Assembly (NCBI GenBank): GCA_030533445.1
Contig: CM060069.1
Coordinates: forward strand, 31,296,337 to 31,360,336
Length of the DNA stretch: 64,000 nucleotides
Direction of reading: 5' to 3'
Origin: Cyprinodon diabolis
Lineage: Eukaryota; Chordata; Actinopteri; Cyprinodontiformes; Cyprinodontidae
The notes beneath the pieces are model-generated. The model was given only the letters and a program-made list of their open reading frames with translations, was not told the origin of the DNA and made no database searches. The stretch's first letter is position 1, and every line of letters starts with the position of its first letter. A program made the translations under genes and the position numbers. Positions 53,540 to 64,000 of the stretch are shown here, piece after piece.

Positions 53540-53835
53540 TAAATCAAGTACCTAGACATGCAGACTGTTTTTACAAACATTTGTGAAAGAATGGGTCGCT
53601 CTCAAGAGATCAGTGAAATCCAACGGGGAACTGTGACTGCCACCTGTGCAACAGATCTAGTCGGGAACTTTTCTGGCTCCAAAATATTTCACAGTCAACT
53701 GTCAGCAGTATCTTAGGAAAATGGAAGTCATTTGGGACAACAGCAGCTAAACCACGAAGTGGTAGGCCATGTAAACTGAGGGAGCGGGGTCAGTGGACGC
53801 TGGATCTCATTGTGTGAAGAAGCTGCTGCTTCTGT
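53540..53835 (+). pseudogene. Tc1 transposase N-terminal fragment
   Basis: Shifted plus-strand frames give ERMGRSQEISE and TVSSILGKWKSFGTTAAKPRSGRPCKL (two blocks), the start and the helix-turn-helix to linker region of a Tc1-type transposase. No terminal repeats. The fragment at 19441-19615 is related. Confidence 0.65.
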
Positions 53836-54125
53836 CTCCTTGAACCCCAGCCGGCCTCGACAGATGGCCCTTCACACTGAGCCGGATTTGGTTGAAGGTT
53901 TCTTCCTGTAAAAAGGAAGTTTTTCCTGTCCACTTTCGCTACTAGCATGCTTAGTGTTAGGGTTTACTTTCGAGTCAATGAGTCGAAATGAGTCACAATC
54001 AACTGGCTTTCCTTAGATAGAAAACATTGAATCAATTTGACTGGATGATCTGGTAAACTGTAAAGTCCCTTGAGATGACATGTGTTGTGAATTGGTGCTA
54101 TATAAATAAAGAGAATTATATTTAA
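53836..54125 (+). repeat. LINE/SINE 3' end repeat
   Basis: Phrases CCAGCCGGCCTCGACAGATGG, GGTTTCTTCCTG.AAAAGGAAGTTTTTCC, GTCCCTTGAGATGACATGTG and TTGGTGCTATATAAATAAAGAGAATT are typical of an abundant fish retroposon 3' region (RTE-like). Non-coding. Confidence 0.55.
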
Positions 54126-55775
54126 TTAGAGCAGAGACTGAGAGCCAGACATTTTTTTATCCAATATTAGTCTGTGACCTCACAAATGTGGACAGCTTTC
54201 CCAGAAGAGTTAAAATTGCTCTAGCCGTAAAGGATGGACTGACAACATATCAAATTCTGTATATTGAACCCCCGTTGAATTGGGGATGAGATGTCACATA
54301 TGTGAGTCAAGGCAGGTGAACAAATACTTTTGGCAATATGGGTGTAACTTAGGCACAGAGAAAAGTTTTCTGTGATTTATCGAAAAAATGTGAAAAAAAA
54401 TAATAAATAATTATTTCCTCTATAAATGTGTGTCTTTTTTTCTTGTTCATTCTTAATAATTCTAAAGATTACCTGATGCATTTGAATTTAAAATGATACA
54501 CAAATTTATTGATTCCAATTTCCAAGAGAACTGAAGTTGCAGTATTTACTTAACCTTAAAAATAAGAACAAAATTAGATCAGCTTACGGGGTAAACTAAT
54601 GGCTACTAGAGGGGAAAAATACACCCTCTATAATTTTGCCTTAGAGCAAAGACGGTTAAGCCTTAAGATTCATAAATGACAAAAATTTATGTCCAAACGG
54701 CTTCACAGTTAAACTCCCCTCCATATTCATGGTACCCCTTACAGAAAAAAAAAGTGCTGTATACAAGGGAAGACACTTAAGTTCTTTCCAATTAGCTGCT
54801 GAACAATAGCATGCAGAATGTCAGTTCTTCATTAACAAAATCAGTTATAATATATGAGGAGGAACGTCACGTCACCATATCCTAATCTGCCTGACAGGCT
54901 GTTACAGATGGCAAGAGAAGATTGAGCTTATTAGTTGTTAGTTTGTATGTAGGTTAGATAACTGGTCCTACTCTAAGCAGCTATGTATTCCTGATCTAAC
55001 TATGCAACCCAGTTGTTGTTTAAAGACACGGGTACATTCTCTTTCTATCTATCAAATGTGCTTTACTTTCAGCATAGATTGTAATTACAGGTAGGTGATA
55101 TAGTTTGAAAATTTAAAATAATTTAAAATATATTTTAGGTTTACAGTTTTTCACCTACGTGGACCATGTTGCTTAGCCAGGTGTATATAACTAAAGCTAA
55201 CACCAAGATAGCTTGGAGTGATCCATGCCTGTGCAGTCTTTGTGCAAGTACCTCCTGTAAGCTGCAAAAACTTTAGGTTGATAAGTTCGGTTCAACTGTT
55301 GCATCTTATATTTAATGTATGTCTGTGTTTAAAGATATTAGCGGTAATGGTATCTTTGTGCCTCAATTTCCTGCTCTTCTACAGTGGCAGTTCCTTTCAT
55401 CAAATTATTCCTCTCAACATGCTACTGCTACCCTCACCTCTGTGTTTGTGTCCCTAAAAGCACCAAATCATAACTGAAAGAAAGAAAATGGTAAAAAGAT
55501 TGTCTGGGTGGGTGGATTTTAAGACTGCTAGAGATGGAGAGGAAGTACATTTTCGGCATGGCTTACGCCTGCACTTCATAGGCATTCAAGTGTAGCAACT
55601 AGTGCACTTGAGTACTGTGGAAATAGGCTTACGTGTTGCATTTCTGGCCTAGTGAAATTCCTGGTGGAGGCAGAGATGGATCTTTAAGAAAGCGGAGAGC
55701 ACTGGGGTCATGACTACAGTATGTTAGGATTATTTTTTGTTTTGTTTGTGCTCGTTAAACTCTAATTTGCTTGTT
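54126..55775. other. Non-coding stretch, nothing recognised
   Basis: AT-rich with short A-runs. No supported element or gene. Confidence 0.5.
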
Positions 55776-55877
55776 AAGTGTCAAACTGACTCCAGAAATG
55801 TAAAAAACAAACCACTGGACTTTGTTCTCCAAATTTGAAGATGTTTCACTTCCCATCCAGGAAGCTTTTTCACTTAA

Positions 55878-56194
55878 CCCTGTAATGCCAAATGTATCAT
55901 ATTTGATACATACGGTTTCTGAAATGTTTTGCGTCTGACACCTTTTGCATAATTTAATGGTAAAAACTTTGCTCAAAATCCTATTGTACACAATCAGATA
56001 TACCTGATAACAGAGGGCAGAAGACTACACAAAAATATAATCTTGACATATCGCATAGTAATAAATTATTAATATCAAAAATGTATTTCTGTTTTTTCTT
56101 TTTACATATTTTGTTAAAAGGCCAAATAAGGACTTCAAACCAAAAAAAAGTAATTTTCTGTTTTGTTTTATTCTTGGATCGGGCTTTAAAGGGT
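55878..56194. mobile_element. 317-bp piggyBac-like MITE at a TTAA site
   Basis: Flanked by TTAA at 55874-55877 and 56195-56198. Ends CCCTGTAATGCC and (inverted) ACCCTTTAAAGCC. The flanking Penelope sequence reads across the insertion (CCAGACATTT | AAGCTTCC) in the same order as at 37245-37262, confirming a precise insertion point. The ends match only weakly to each other, so class is tentative. Confidence 0.5.
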
Positions 56195-56466
56195 TTAAAT
56201 GTCTGGAATAATGTTGAGTTCCAAGCTTTATATAGTAGCCCAAAAAAGCCTTGTTATGGCCTAGAAAACATGGCAATTGAACAGGAAGAACGGGTCCACC
56301 CCTTAGGAATGGGGAATTGTTGAGGCCGTTGTTGGTCTGCAATACCAAATACTGACCTATGCCTCTGAAAAGGGAGTTGTTAGGGTCATTGTTAGCGTGG
56401 CTGACCAGGTGAGATGTTTTGGTCCCCTGAATAGCGATGCTGGTTGACATGATAGCAGGAAGGAAT

Positions 56467-57658
56467 TGTCAGGATCCGGGGCTTTGCCCACCAGAGGGTG
56501 CCGTGGATCCATGCCTGGGGAGTTTGGGCTCAGCATGGATCAGCTGTTTTCTATCTGCTGATTAAGGAAGCTCCCTATATAAGCTGAGTCTGAACTTCCC
56601 TCTGTGCTGGATCGTTGTCTTACCTGTGCCACCATGCCTGTCTGAACCTGCATCCTGTAAGTCTGTCAACCGGTTCCAATAAAATACTTGACTTTTAATC
56701 CTCCCTCTGTGTCTGTGAGTCTGCATTTGGGCTAGTAAAACCATTGCATCATGACAGAACGATCCAGCCAACAGACTAGCCCAGCAGACTCCTTCTACGC
56801 GCTCCTGGAGAGCCCGCTCTGTGCCGTCTGGAGACCCCTGAGCCCGCTCTGTGCCGTCTGGAGACCCCTGAGCCCGCTCTGTGCCGTCTGGAGACCCCTG
56901 AGCCTGCTCTGCGCCTTCCAGAGACTCCGGATGTGGAGCCACAATCGGTGGATCCCTCTGTTCCTGAGGTGGAGTCATAATCGGTGGTTCCCTCTGTTCC
57001 TGAGGTGGAGCCACAGTCGGTGGCTTCCTCTGTTCCGGATGCGGAGCCGCAGTCGGCGGCTTCCTCTGCTCTGGATGTGGAGCCGTAGTGGGCGGCCTGT
57101 TGCAGAGCAGCGGTAGCGGAGACGGCGTCCTTTTCGGGGCTTCTTGCTGAACCGGAGACAGTGTTTCTCCCGGTGCTTCCTGCTGAAGCGGAGGTGACGC
57201 CCTCCTCCAAGGCCCCTGCAGCTTCTGAGACTCTGCTCTGCTGCCGGTTTCATGGCCAGCCACCTGAGACTCTTCCTGGCATCCCTGGTTCGCCCTTCGC
57301 CCTCCATGGGCGAGTTGTTTTTTTTTTTCTTTGGGGCGTCTGGAATCCGCCCTTGAGGGGGGGGGTACTGTCAGGATCCGGGGCTTTGCCCACCAGAGGG
57401 CGCCGTGGATCCATGCCTGGGGAGTTTGGGCTCAGCATGGATCAGCTGTTTTCTATCTGCTGATTAAGTAAGCTCCCTATATAAGCTGAGTCTGAACTTC
57501 CCTCTGTGCTGGATCGTTGTCTTACCTGTGCCACCATGCCTGTCTGAACCTGCATCCTGTAAGTCTGTCAACCGGTTCCAATAAAATACTGGACTTTCAA
57601 TCCTCCCTCTGTGTCTGTGAGTCTGCATTTGGGCTAGTAAAACCATCGCATCATGACA
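56467..57658 (+). mobile_element. Compact non-autonomous LTR retrotransposon (1.19 kb)
   Basis: Two 290-bp LTRs (56467-56756 and 57369-57658) with TGTCA...TGACA ends, differing at 5 positions that I count (about 1.7%). 5-bp duplication GGAAT at 56462-56466 and 57659-57663. Each LTR has a CTATATAAG TATA box and AATAAAATAC. A purine tract GAGGGGGGGGGTAC precedes the 3' LTR. The 612-bp interior starts GAACGATCC, as in fish Gypsy elements, and lacks gag and pol domains; it is made of minisatellites. It must rely on enzymes from a related element. Confidence 0.88.
56811..57090 (+). repeat. Coding-phase minisatellites inside the LTR element
   Basis: Three exact 30-bp units (AGCCCGCTCTGTGCCGTCTG + GAGACCCCTG) at 56811-56900 and a fourth diverged one to 56930. 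Then about four units of roughly 36-39 bp (GGTGGAGYCAYARTCGGTGG type) run to about 57090. All periods are multiples of three, so long frames stay open on both strands, but none has recognisable protein domains. Confidence 0.8.
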
Positions 57659-58145
57659 GGAATGAACTCTACTGCTGCGTTGTAGGTTTTTGAGAGCTGG
57701 AATCTGAGACCACCCCCTCTGTTTAAGGTTATTTTTTCTCTCTTAACATAAATGGCTTCATTCACACCACTTTTAAACCACCTGTCTTCTTTGTTCAAAA
57801 TGTGAACATTCTGTTCCTCAAAAAAATGTCCTTTGTCCATAAGGTGTAGATGGACAGCTGAGTCTTGTCCCAAGGAGGTAGCCCGTCTGTGTTAAGCCAT
57901 GTGTCTGTGGAAAGGTTGTTTGGTTTCTCCAATATAAAGATCAGAACATTCCTCACTGCATTGAATTGCATACACCCCTCCGCTCAACTTAGCTCTTGGG
58001 CTTTTGTCTTTAGTATGCAATAACCTTTGTCTAAGGGTCTTGTTTGGTTGAAATGTACTGGAATTTTGTGTTTGGAGAAAATCCTTTTGAGTTTTTCAGA
58101 GACTCCAGTAGCATATGGGATGACAATTTTTTTGCGTTTAATGTT

Positions 58146-59970
58146 CTTACTGTTACGTTAGATTATTAATGTGTGCTCTGAAGGTTTGCCAAAGATAAAT
58201 CAGTGGAAAAAAGCAGCGAGAAGACAAGAGTTAATGAGTTTAATGTAAACATTTTTAGTCTATTATTTTTAAAGTTTCAACATCTTGTACCTCTGAACAT
58301 CTGAACCTTTTAACATCTGGTAGAGACACTGATCTATGATGGGGTATTAGGGATGTATCATTTTTGAGAGAATAAATAAATATTTATATTAACGTGCTTA
58401 AAAATATAAAAGTTAAATTACTTAAAAATTGAAAAACTCAACTACTGTAATTATTGATGCTGCTGGTAACATTAGTTCACCGTTGTTTAATTGGTTTTGT
58501 AGAAAAGTTTGTTTACCCAACCAATAGTTTGGGTCATGAGTTGACTCTGATATTACTTTGTGGGTCAGAAGCTAAAAAGTTTAGCAACCTCTGTTGAAGA
58601 GTGTATTCTCTTCCTGCCTCCTCAGCTACAATCTCAAAGTGCTTCAGAGTTCTAATTATTATCCAGTCATCCACTAAAGCATCTGCAAACTTCCAGATAC
58701 CATCTCCTCTCACTACTGCAGTTGCCTTCTCATTGCTATTCAGTCAACCAGCTCCATCTGTGATGGGTCTACTTATGAACTTTTCTGTCTCTTAGAGGCC
58801 GACTGACGAAGTCCTGCCATGGGCTGATGTACCGGTCAGGTTTGCCTCATCTTCACGTGCTAGGTGAATGAAAGTCCAGAGCTTACCCCTTACCTCAGAG
58901 CTCTCTTTTTTTTGTTCTTGTTTCATAATTTTCAGTCAAAGGATTCCTTTTTCCATTCCACTGTTATTCTAGATCTGTTCATTTCAAATAAATCATCCTT
59001 TTCCCTGTACACTTGTCAAACTTCTGTGTCAAGGAAACAAAAATGTAAAACCATCATGCTGTTGTGTGTATATTTATTTTCAATATAATGGAAAGTTATT
59101 CCATGTTAAGTAGCATAACCTTTCTTTGTATGTGGCACCACAGTAAACAGTTTAATACCAAGGCCGCAGCAGCTTGTTTTGACCTGCTGCAAAAAAGTGA
59201 TATGAGTGGTCAAACTCTGAAGTAAATTCTGCTTATTAGCTTCAAAATATCCAGCAGAGCTGCGCAAATGTTGCAGATAAGACTAAATACTTACATTTTT
59301 CAATTTCACTGCAGACATTATTTTTGACTTGATGAAGATACATTGAACTGTTTAACGGATCGAGCCAAACCTAGTGTAGCGTAATCGGAATGAATATAAA
59401 CATAAAAAGAGACAGTGAAATTCAACACAGTGGGTCTTTTAATGCCATAAGCACAGTGATCTCTGCACTGTCTATCCCCATACATAGACTCTGTACAAAA
59501 CAGAAGGCTTTGCCTTAGAGGCGCACTGGAAATTGATATAACCAAAATGCAATTCATTTTATCACGGTTATACTCACTTAACACTTCCTTTCAATACAGA
59601 AACATACATGGAAAGATAGGAAACAATATGACAGCAGCTTTACAAATGGCCCAGTTATACTGCCAATGGTTTGTGAGAAGGACTTTGACAAAGGAGAAAA
59701 TAGGGAGATCCCAAGAGTGTTTGAGAATAATTAACTGTGAATGCCTCTCACTTTTATGGACCTCATCTACAGCATAACAACATGTCTCTCAATCAGCAGT
59801 TCACACACACAGCACTTTTCATGATGTATGTTAACCTGTTTTATTCACCCTGGTACGCTGATAAGCATGTCAAGGACAATGTCGGGTAAGCACGGACACT
59901 TCTTTACATAGCCTGGCTAATCAGACCTCTGATGATGCTGTTGTATTGATGCTAAGTTATATATGCATAT
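58146..59970. other. Non-coding stretch, nothing recognised
   Basis: AT-rich sequence. Short frames (e.g. 59318-59584 minus) do not resemble known proteins. Confidence 0.45.
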
Positions 59971-59977
59971 ATATATT

Positions 59978-60618
59978 GTGGCTGGGCTATATGACCTCAA
60001 TCACTATCACAATAATTCGGCAGTTTTACCTTAATAACGAAAAATGCACAACAGAAATGCTCCGGCACCTCTATCAGAAATATGCAGGAAATGCAAGTGA
60101 TCTATTTATAATTTGCTAATTCAATAAATCACCTTACATATTACTTTCAGTTGAATATTAAAGTCTTGTACCCATTCAAGTTTAAACATTCAACAATGTC
60201 TCATTGAACAGCAGAAAAATCTGACCTTACAAACATTTTTGCGCAAAGCGGCCAGCCACGTTCTCAACTCTGAGAACGAGCCCTCGATTTCTTCTCTTTT
60301 TGCTCAGCCTATCTATGCTCTCACTCGGCTCCCCAGGATTAACTGATCAATTTTGTTTACAGCTGTGTTAGATGGTTCTTCACAATGCTCATCCGTCATT
60401 CTCTTTGTTTACACTTCTGAGTGGATCGGACACGTGATTATCCACATGCTGCAGTGTCTGAAAGGGGAAGGAAATACCATCCATCAGCACAAACACGCAA
60501 AATGGCAGAATTTTTTATCAACTTATTTACCGAATTTACCTTCCTGGGAAATTTTGCAGCGGCTATTATTGTAGTGAATTAAGGTAGTTGTAAAAATCTG
60601 GTTTATCGCCCAGCAGTA
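59978..60618. mobile_element. Possible old hAT-like element
   Basis: GCTGGGCTATATGACCTCAA at 59981 is mirrored by TTTATCGCCCAGC ending at 60614, in the style of hAT ends (GCTGGGCGATA). No target duplication could be found and the interior is unreadable. Tentative. Confidence 0.3.
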
Positions 60619-61082
60619 TCTTAGTAAAATATATATATAATCGAGTGCGCAGAGTAAAGCCATAAAGGAAGAAAACACAGCTGGTGGAGGAATTATTTTT
60701 TGGGTTGACCGTACGGCAGACAGTATGTGAGTGAGGGGGTGCTAGTTTGAAGGCTGCACATCTCACAAGTCTCATTGTGCACTCAGGTCCATGGCACAAA
60801 AGTTATCCTGAAGAAATCCAAACGTTTCCATCACCATTCTGTATTTTAGAAGAAAACGACACAGAAAAGGAAACTGACACCGAACATGCCTACTCCGTCT
60901 ATGGTAGATGCGTTAGAAAATGTAACAAAGATTCCCAGTGATTCTGCCAAGGCAAAGGGCAACAACAAGATGACAGTTGTAAATAAGTATTTAGATACTT
61001 TTGTAACTGTTTTATTGAAATGCCTTTATTTTAAAAAATAATATGTAAGAAGGTTATGTAAGAGGTTTGTACACATAGCAGC
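60619..61082. other. Non-coding stretch, nothing recognised
   Basis: A short frame (60747-60941) has no recognisable domain. Ends in the target site of the next hAT element. Confidence 0.4.
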
Positions 61083-61249
61083 CAGTGGCGGCTGGTGAAA
61101 AATATTTTTGGTGGGGCTGATATAGCCTAGTGTATGTCTCCAACTAATTCGGAATAAGAATTCAAATAAACAATTGGACAATACATATAATTTAACAGTA
61201 ATGATTTAATTTACTATATAATAACAGTAACAGTGATGATTTGGGTCAC

Positions 61250-61889
61250 TGTGACGGGGTTCTTTGGCCTCGAAGAATCCAGGCTCAGTCGGGTTACCGG
61301 TGTTGGTGATTTATTGTGCTCAAAAACTCAAAACAGGGTGCAAAAGAAACTAAACATATACAAGATCCTCTTGGCCTCAGCCTCCCTCCAGTTACCAGCA
61401 ATGTAACAAAGAAACAGAAAACAGAAATGGCCGCTCTTCTTCCCACAGCCCTCATTAAATAGTTTAAGCCCCTACCCTCAGGCTCTCTTATTTCTGATTT
61501 CTTCTCATTAATCAGTTTTGTCCATATATTACCTCCACAAACAATTGATATACAAAAACAAATAATTTTTACAACTTAATTCTTTTACACAGATTCATTG
61601 ACTTATTCAATTACACCAAACTGGGTTTGAACCCAGCAAAGACGCCGCCAGACTGAAGATGACAAGTCCCCGTAGCATTAACACACACACACACACACAC
61701 ACGGCTAACCCCACTGAAATATTAAGTGTGCACCCTCAATACGCCAGCAGGTAACCAGGAACAGCTTGTGTGTTTTATGTTAATGGAGCTACTGGGCTCA
61801 GCGCGAGTGAATTGGTCCTCACAAACACAGTATAACAGGAATGTGTGTGTGGCACGCAAAGTTTTAAGCGACGAGGTGGATTCGTCACA
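61250..61889 (-). mobile_element. Solo LTR (640 bp) inserted in the hAT element
   Basis: Begins TGTGACGGGG and ends TTCGTCACA, flanked by GTCAC at 61245-61249 and 61890-61894. On the minus strand a CTATTTAATG TATA-like box (about 61456) and an AATAAA (about 61309-61314) are in promoter-to-polyA order, so it is oriented minus. An (AC)n run lies at 61681-61702. No internal retroviral genes. Confidence 0.75.
61681..61702. repeat. (AC)n microsatellite
   Basis: Eleven AC dinucleotides inside the solo LTR. Confidence 0.9.
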
Positions 61890-62414
61890 GTCACAATAAC
61901 CATGACATGAAATTTTCCTAACCTACAACATGGATGTTTTTCTGGCAAGCGGGTAGATAAATAAGGATCTCACCGAATTTGGTGGAAGCTGCATCTCGCT
62001 CGTTACGTTCGCCATCATCCCTCTAATTGTCTGCACCTGCGCCTGGGTGCAGAAGCCTGTTAAAGCGCAGTATTTTCAGAGCCCCAAGACCATAACGTTC
62101 TGAGACGCTGATTGGCCATTAAATTCACCTAGCAATAGTACATGATTGATAGATTCTCTGCAAATGTGGGGCTGTCTGATCACAGCCCCAAGACAGAAGC
62201 GGTAGGAGTCTGTCTGTGGAAATCCACAAATGAATGACAGTAGGTAGGGAAATGTAGTTTATATAATTTGTTTTGTTTATAGGTACACACTCTAGAGAGT
62301 AAAACTGACATTTATGAGTTAATTTCTAAAATTATATATTTTACGTTTCTCTCTTCTTATCAGGGAGGGCGGTGCCCCAGCGCCCCCTATGGGCCGGCCG
62401 CCACTGATCGCAGC

Positions 62415-64000
62415 CAAAAATACTATGATTTTAATATTTGACCTTATAACCTCGCTCTGAATGAATGTAATTTGGTGCTTTGGTTTTGTTACATTCCACC
62501 TAGGGTCAAACAGTGTCATTTATTTGATTAGACCTTTTAAATTCATCTGAGAATTTAGTATATTTTGGAGGCAGCAGTGCTTGTTTCCTATGTTTGTGTA
62601 ATTAAAACGAATGAGATCAAAGTTCAGTTCACACAGATGAAAATGAACTAGCTCACGTTCATAGTTTACTTTTTCAAAAAATGAACAAAGTTCACAAACC
62701 CTTTAATGAACTAGTCCAAGTGCATTTGGTATTTTAAGCCACAGTCCTACACAATAGAACCTTGTATTTGACCCTTTAACTGTGTGATCATAATATTTAG
62801 AAAGAAATGGAAATTGGTTAATGCAGTCAAGGACAGAACTTCCCTCATTCATTGGTAGATATTTCCAAAGATAGCTCTGATGCTTAAACTTGAAGTGAAT
62901 GTGGCTGATATGCAGACTTGTTTGTTAAGTCCCCGTGTGCACAGTTTGCACAAAAACTTGAGTTTTTTTTCTGTCCGAGTCTTCTTTTCTTAATTCATAA
63001 AACTCTGCCTATCACTCTGCAAAACTTGCATCAGAAATACCAGTTAGATAAGTCTGAATCGTGCAGAATAGTACTAGCAGTAGACAAGTTAATCTGTCAT
63101 GCTGTTTGCTGTAATAAGTCCCGTAAAAACCTGACTTTATCCGATTAAAAGTGAGAATGTCGCTTTTGTTCACATTCAAAACTGATCCGGTCAGTTCACC
63201 GTTTACGTGAACTGACCGAATATGAATGTGTTCACTGAATGCTATTCATTTGACGCATTCATGAACAACACTGGTTCTTGCCCTGCAAAAGACTGACAAA
63301 TAACCCTTTCTTTTGATATTATACCATGACAGGCTTCAGCAGCTAGACACATGAATTAAAAAGATTTAGTATAAAATGGAAAGAAAGGAATTATTCATTT
63401 GTCTTTGAGGAATACTCTGATAAAATTAATAGAATGTATGCATATAGTAAATAAACAACCTTGATTTTCATCTTTATCAGAATGCATTATTTAAAAATAT
63501 ATATAAAGCTGACAAACTGGACTAGAGTGTAAAAAAATATTGCTCCTTACAGGGAATAGAACTCTCTAAATTTTAGGAACTATTATTATGTTATTTGAGC
63601 AGTTTGTTGAAACATCTCGAAAGACGGTAAGAGAAACTGTCCCAAAATTAATACAAGCATTTAGTAAGCAGAATTGTGAGAGTTGTCTGGATGATTCAGA
63701 TAAGCAGGTTTTTGACTTTTAAGTGACTTTAGGCAATACATTACTTTAAATCCATGCACTTTCTTTTTGTTGCTCCTTGCTGAAAGCAGTCAACGTTCAA
63801 ACAAGGGCAGTCCTCTAATTTCACACAAACAAGTCATTATAAAATCAAGAAGGAGCATTTTTGAAAAGGTGCTTTTTTAAAGACATTCAGTACTGCTTTC
63901 CCTATTTTGTATTTTTTTGTGTGTGAATTGAATGAGTGAGGTCATTAACTCTGCAAGTGAAGTGATTAGCTTTATATATCAGCACATTTCATATGATGAA
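62415..64000. other. Non-coding stretch with a short perfect hairpin
   Basis: 63188-63199 (CGGTCAGTTCAC) and 63207-63218 form a perfect 12-bp stem with a 7-base loop. Repeated GTTCA/TGAAC phrases at 62625-62715 and 63165-63270, and a terminal-looking ATTCATGAACAACACTG at 63260-63276, suggest a decayed DNA transposon, but no duplication is found. Otherwise nothing recognised. Confidence 0.4.

Larger units (their letters stand above)
55776..58145 (-). mobile_element. Penelope-like element, 3' part, interrupted twice
   Basis: Minus strand. 58145-57664 encodes IVIPYATGVSEKLKRIFSKHKIP, then blocks of the GIY-YIG nuclease domain (DSAVHLHLMDKGHFFEEQNV, HILNKEDRWFKSGVNEAIYV). The 3' region follows at 56461-56199 and 55873-55776, with the AAGCTTCCTGGATGGGAAG motif also seen at 37256. 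Between these pieces lie a complete LTR element (56467-57658) and a piggyBac-like MITE (55878-56194). Stops and shifts are present. The reverse transcriptase upstream is absent. Confidence 0.75.
61083..62406. mobile_element. hAT-like element carrying a solo LTR
   Basis: Ends CAGTGGCGGCTGG and (inverted) CAGTGGCGGCCGG. Flanks ATAGCAGC (61075-61082) and ATCGCAGC (62407-62414) match at 7 of 8 positions, a slightly decayed 8-bp duplication. Without the inserted LTR the element is about 0.68 kb, with no transposase. Confidence 0.75.

Noticed and set aside
56562..57263. A 233-codon minus-strand ORF rich in Pro/Glu/Ala repeats
   Set aside because: It lies wholly within a non-autonomous LTR element and is open only because the minisatellite periods are multiples of three. 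It reads antisense through the LTR and has no domain signature.

Overview
This window is vertebrate, almost certainly teleost fish, nuclear DNA. There are no bacterial-style gene blocks. It has AT-rich non-coding sequence, eukaryotic splice signals, and a dense mixture of fish-type transposable elements: Tc1/mariner, hAT, piggyBac-like, Penelope-like, several LINEs, tRNA-headed SINE-like repeats, Gypsy-type LTR elements and an endogenous retrovirus.

Layout. (1) 1-11439: a very young endogenous retrovirus on the minus strand, about 11.6 kb by LTR geometry, whose 3' LTR runs off the left edge. It has an 809-bp 5' LTR, a tRNA-Arg primer site, a 1.4-kb leader with repeated hairpins, an intact 812-codon gag, an in-frame pol behind a TAG readthrough stop, a broken integrase-containing second half of pol, a collapsed env, and a proline-rich accessory ORF with its own splice signals. 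The stretch between protease and reverse transcriptase carries two H-x-T-hydrophobic motifs typical of 2H phosphoesterases; this is the most novel-looking item. (2) 11440-32500: intergenic DNA with a Penelope GIY-YIG remnant, a nearly complete but dead Tc1 element, LINE fragments, a 149-bp hAT-like MITE with a long palindrome, SINE-like repeats and a LINE interrupted by a MITE. (3) About 32600-33938: the start of a host gene on the plus strand, with a 5' UTR exon, an intron of about 0.7 kb, then an exon carrying a strong Kozak ATG and 16 codons of a signal peptide. The gene identity is not recognised. (4) 33939-64000: apparently a very long first coding intron (or intron plus intergenic DNA). 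It contains solo LTRs, a truncated Gypsy element, four further hAT elements (three with exact 8-bp duplications, one with 7 of 8 bases matching), a Penelope copy interrupted by a piggyBac-like MITE and a short LTR element, and a hAT element interrupted by a solo LTR.

The retroviral genes form one coordinated unit: a minus-strand promoter in the right LTR, splice donors in the leader, gag-pol by stop suppression, and env/accessory by splicing. Everything else is fossil or non-autonomous mobile DNA, so target-site duplications and nesting give the relative insertion order. All calls come from reading the sequence; no database search was run.
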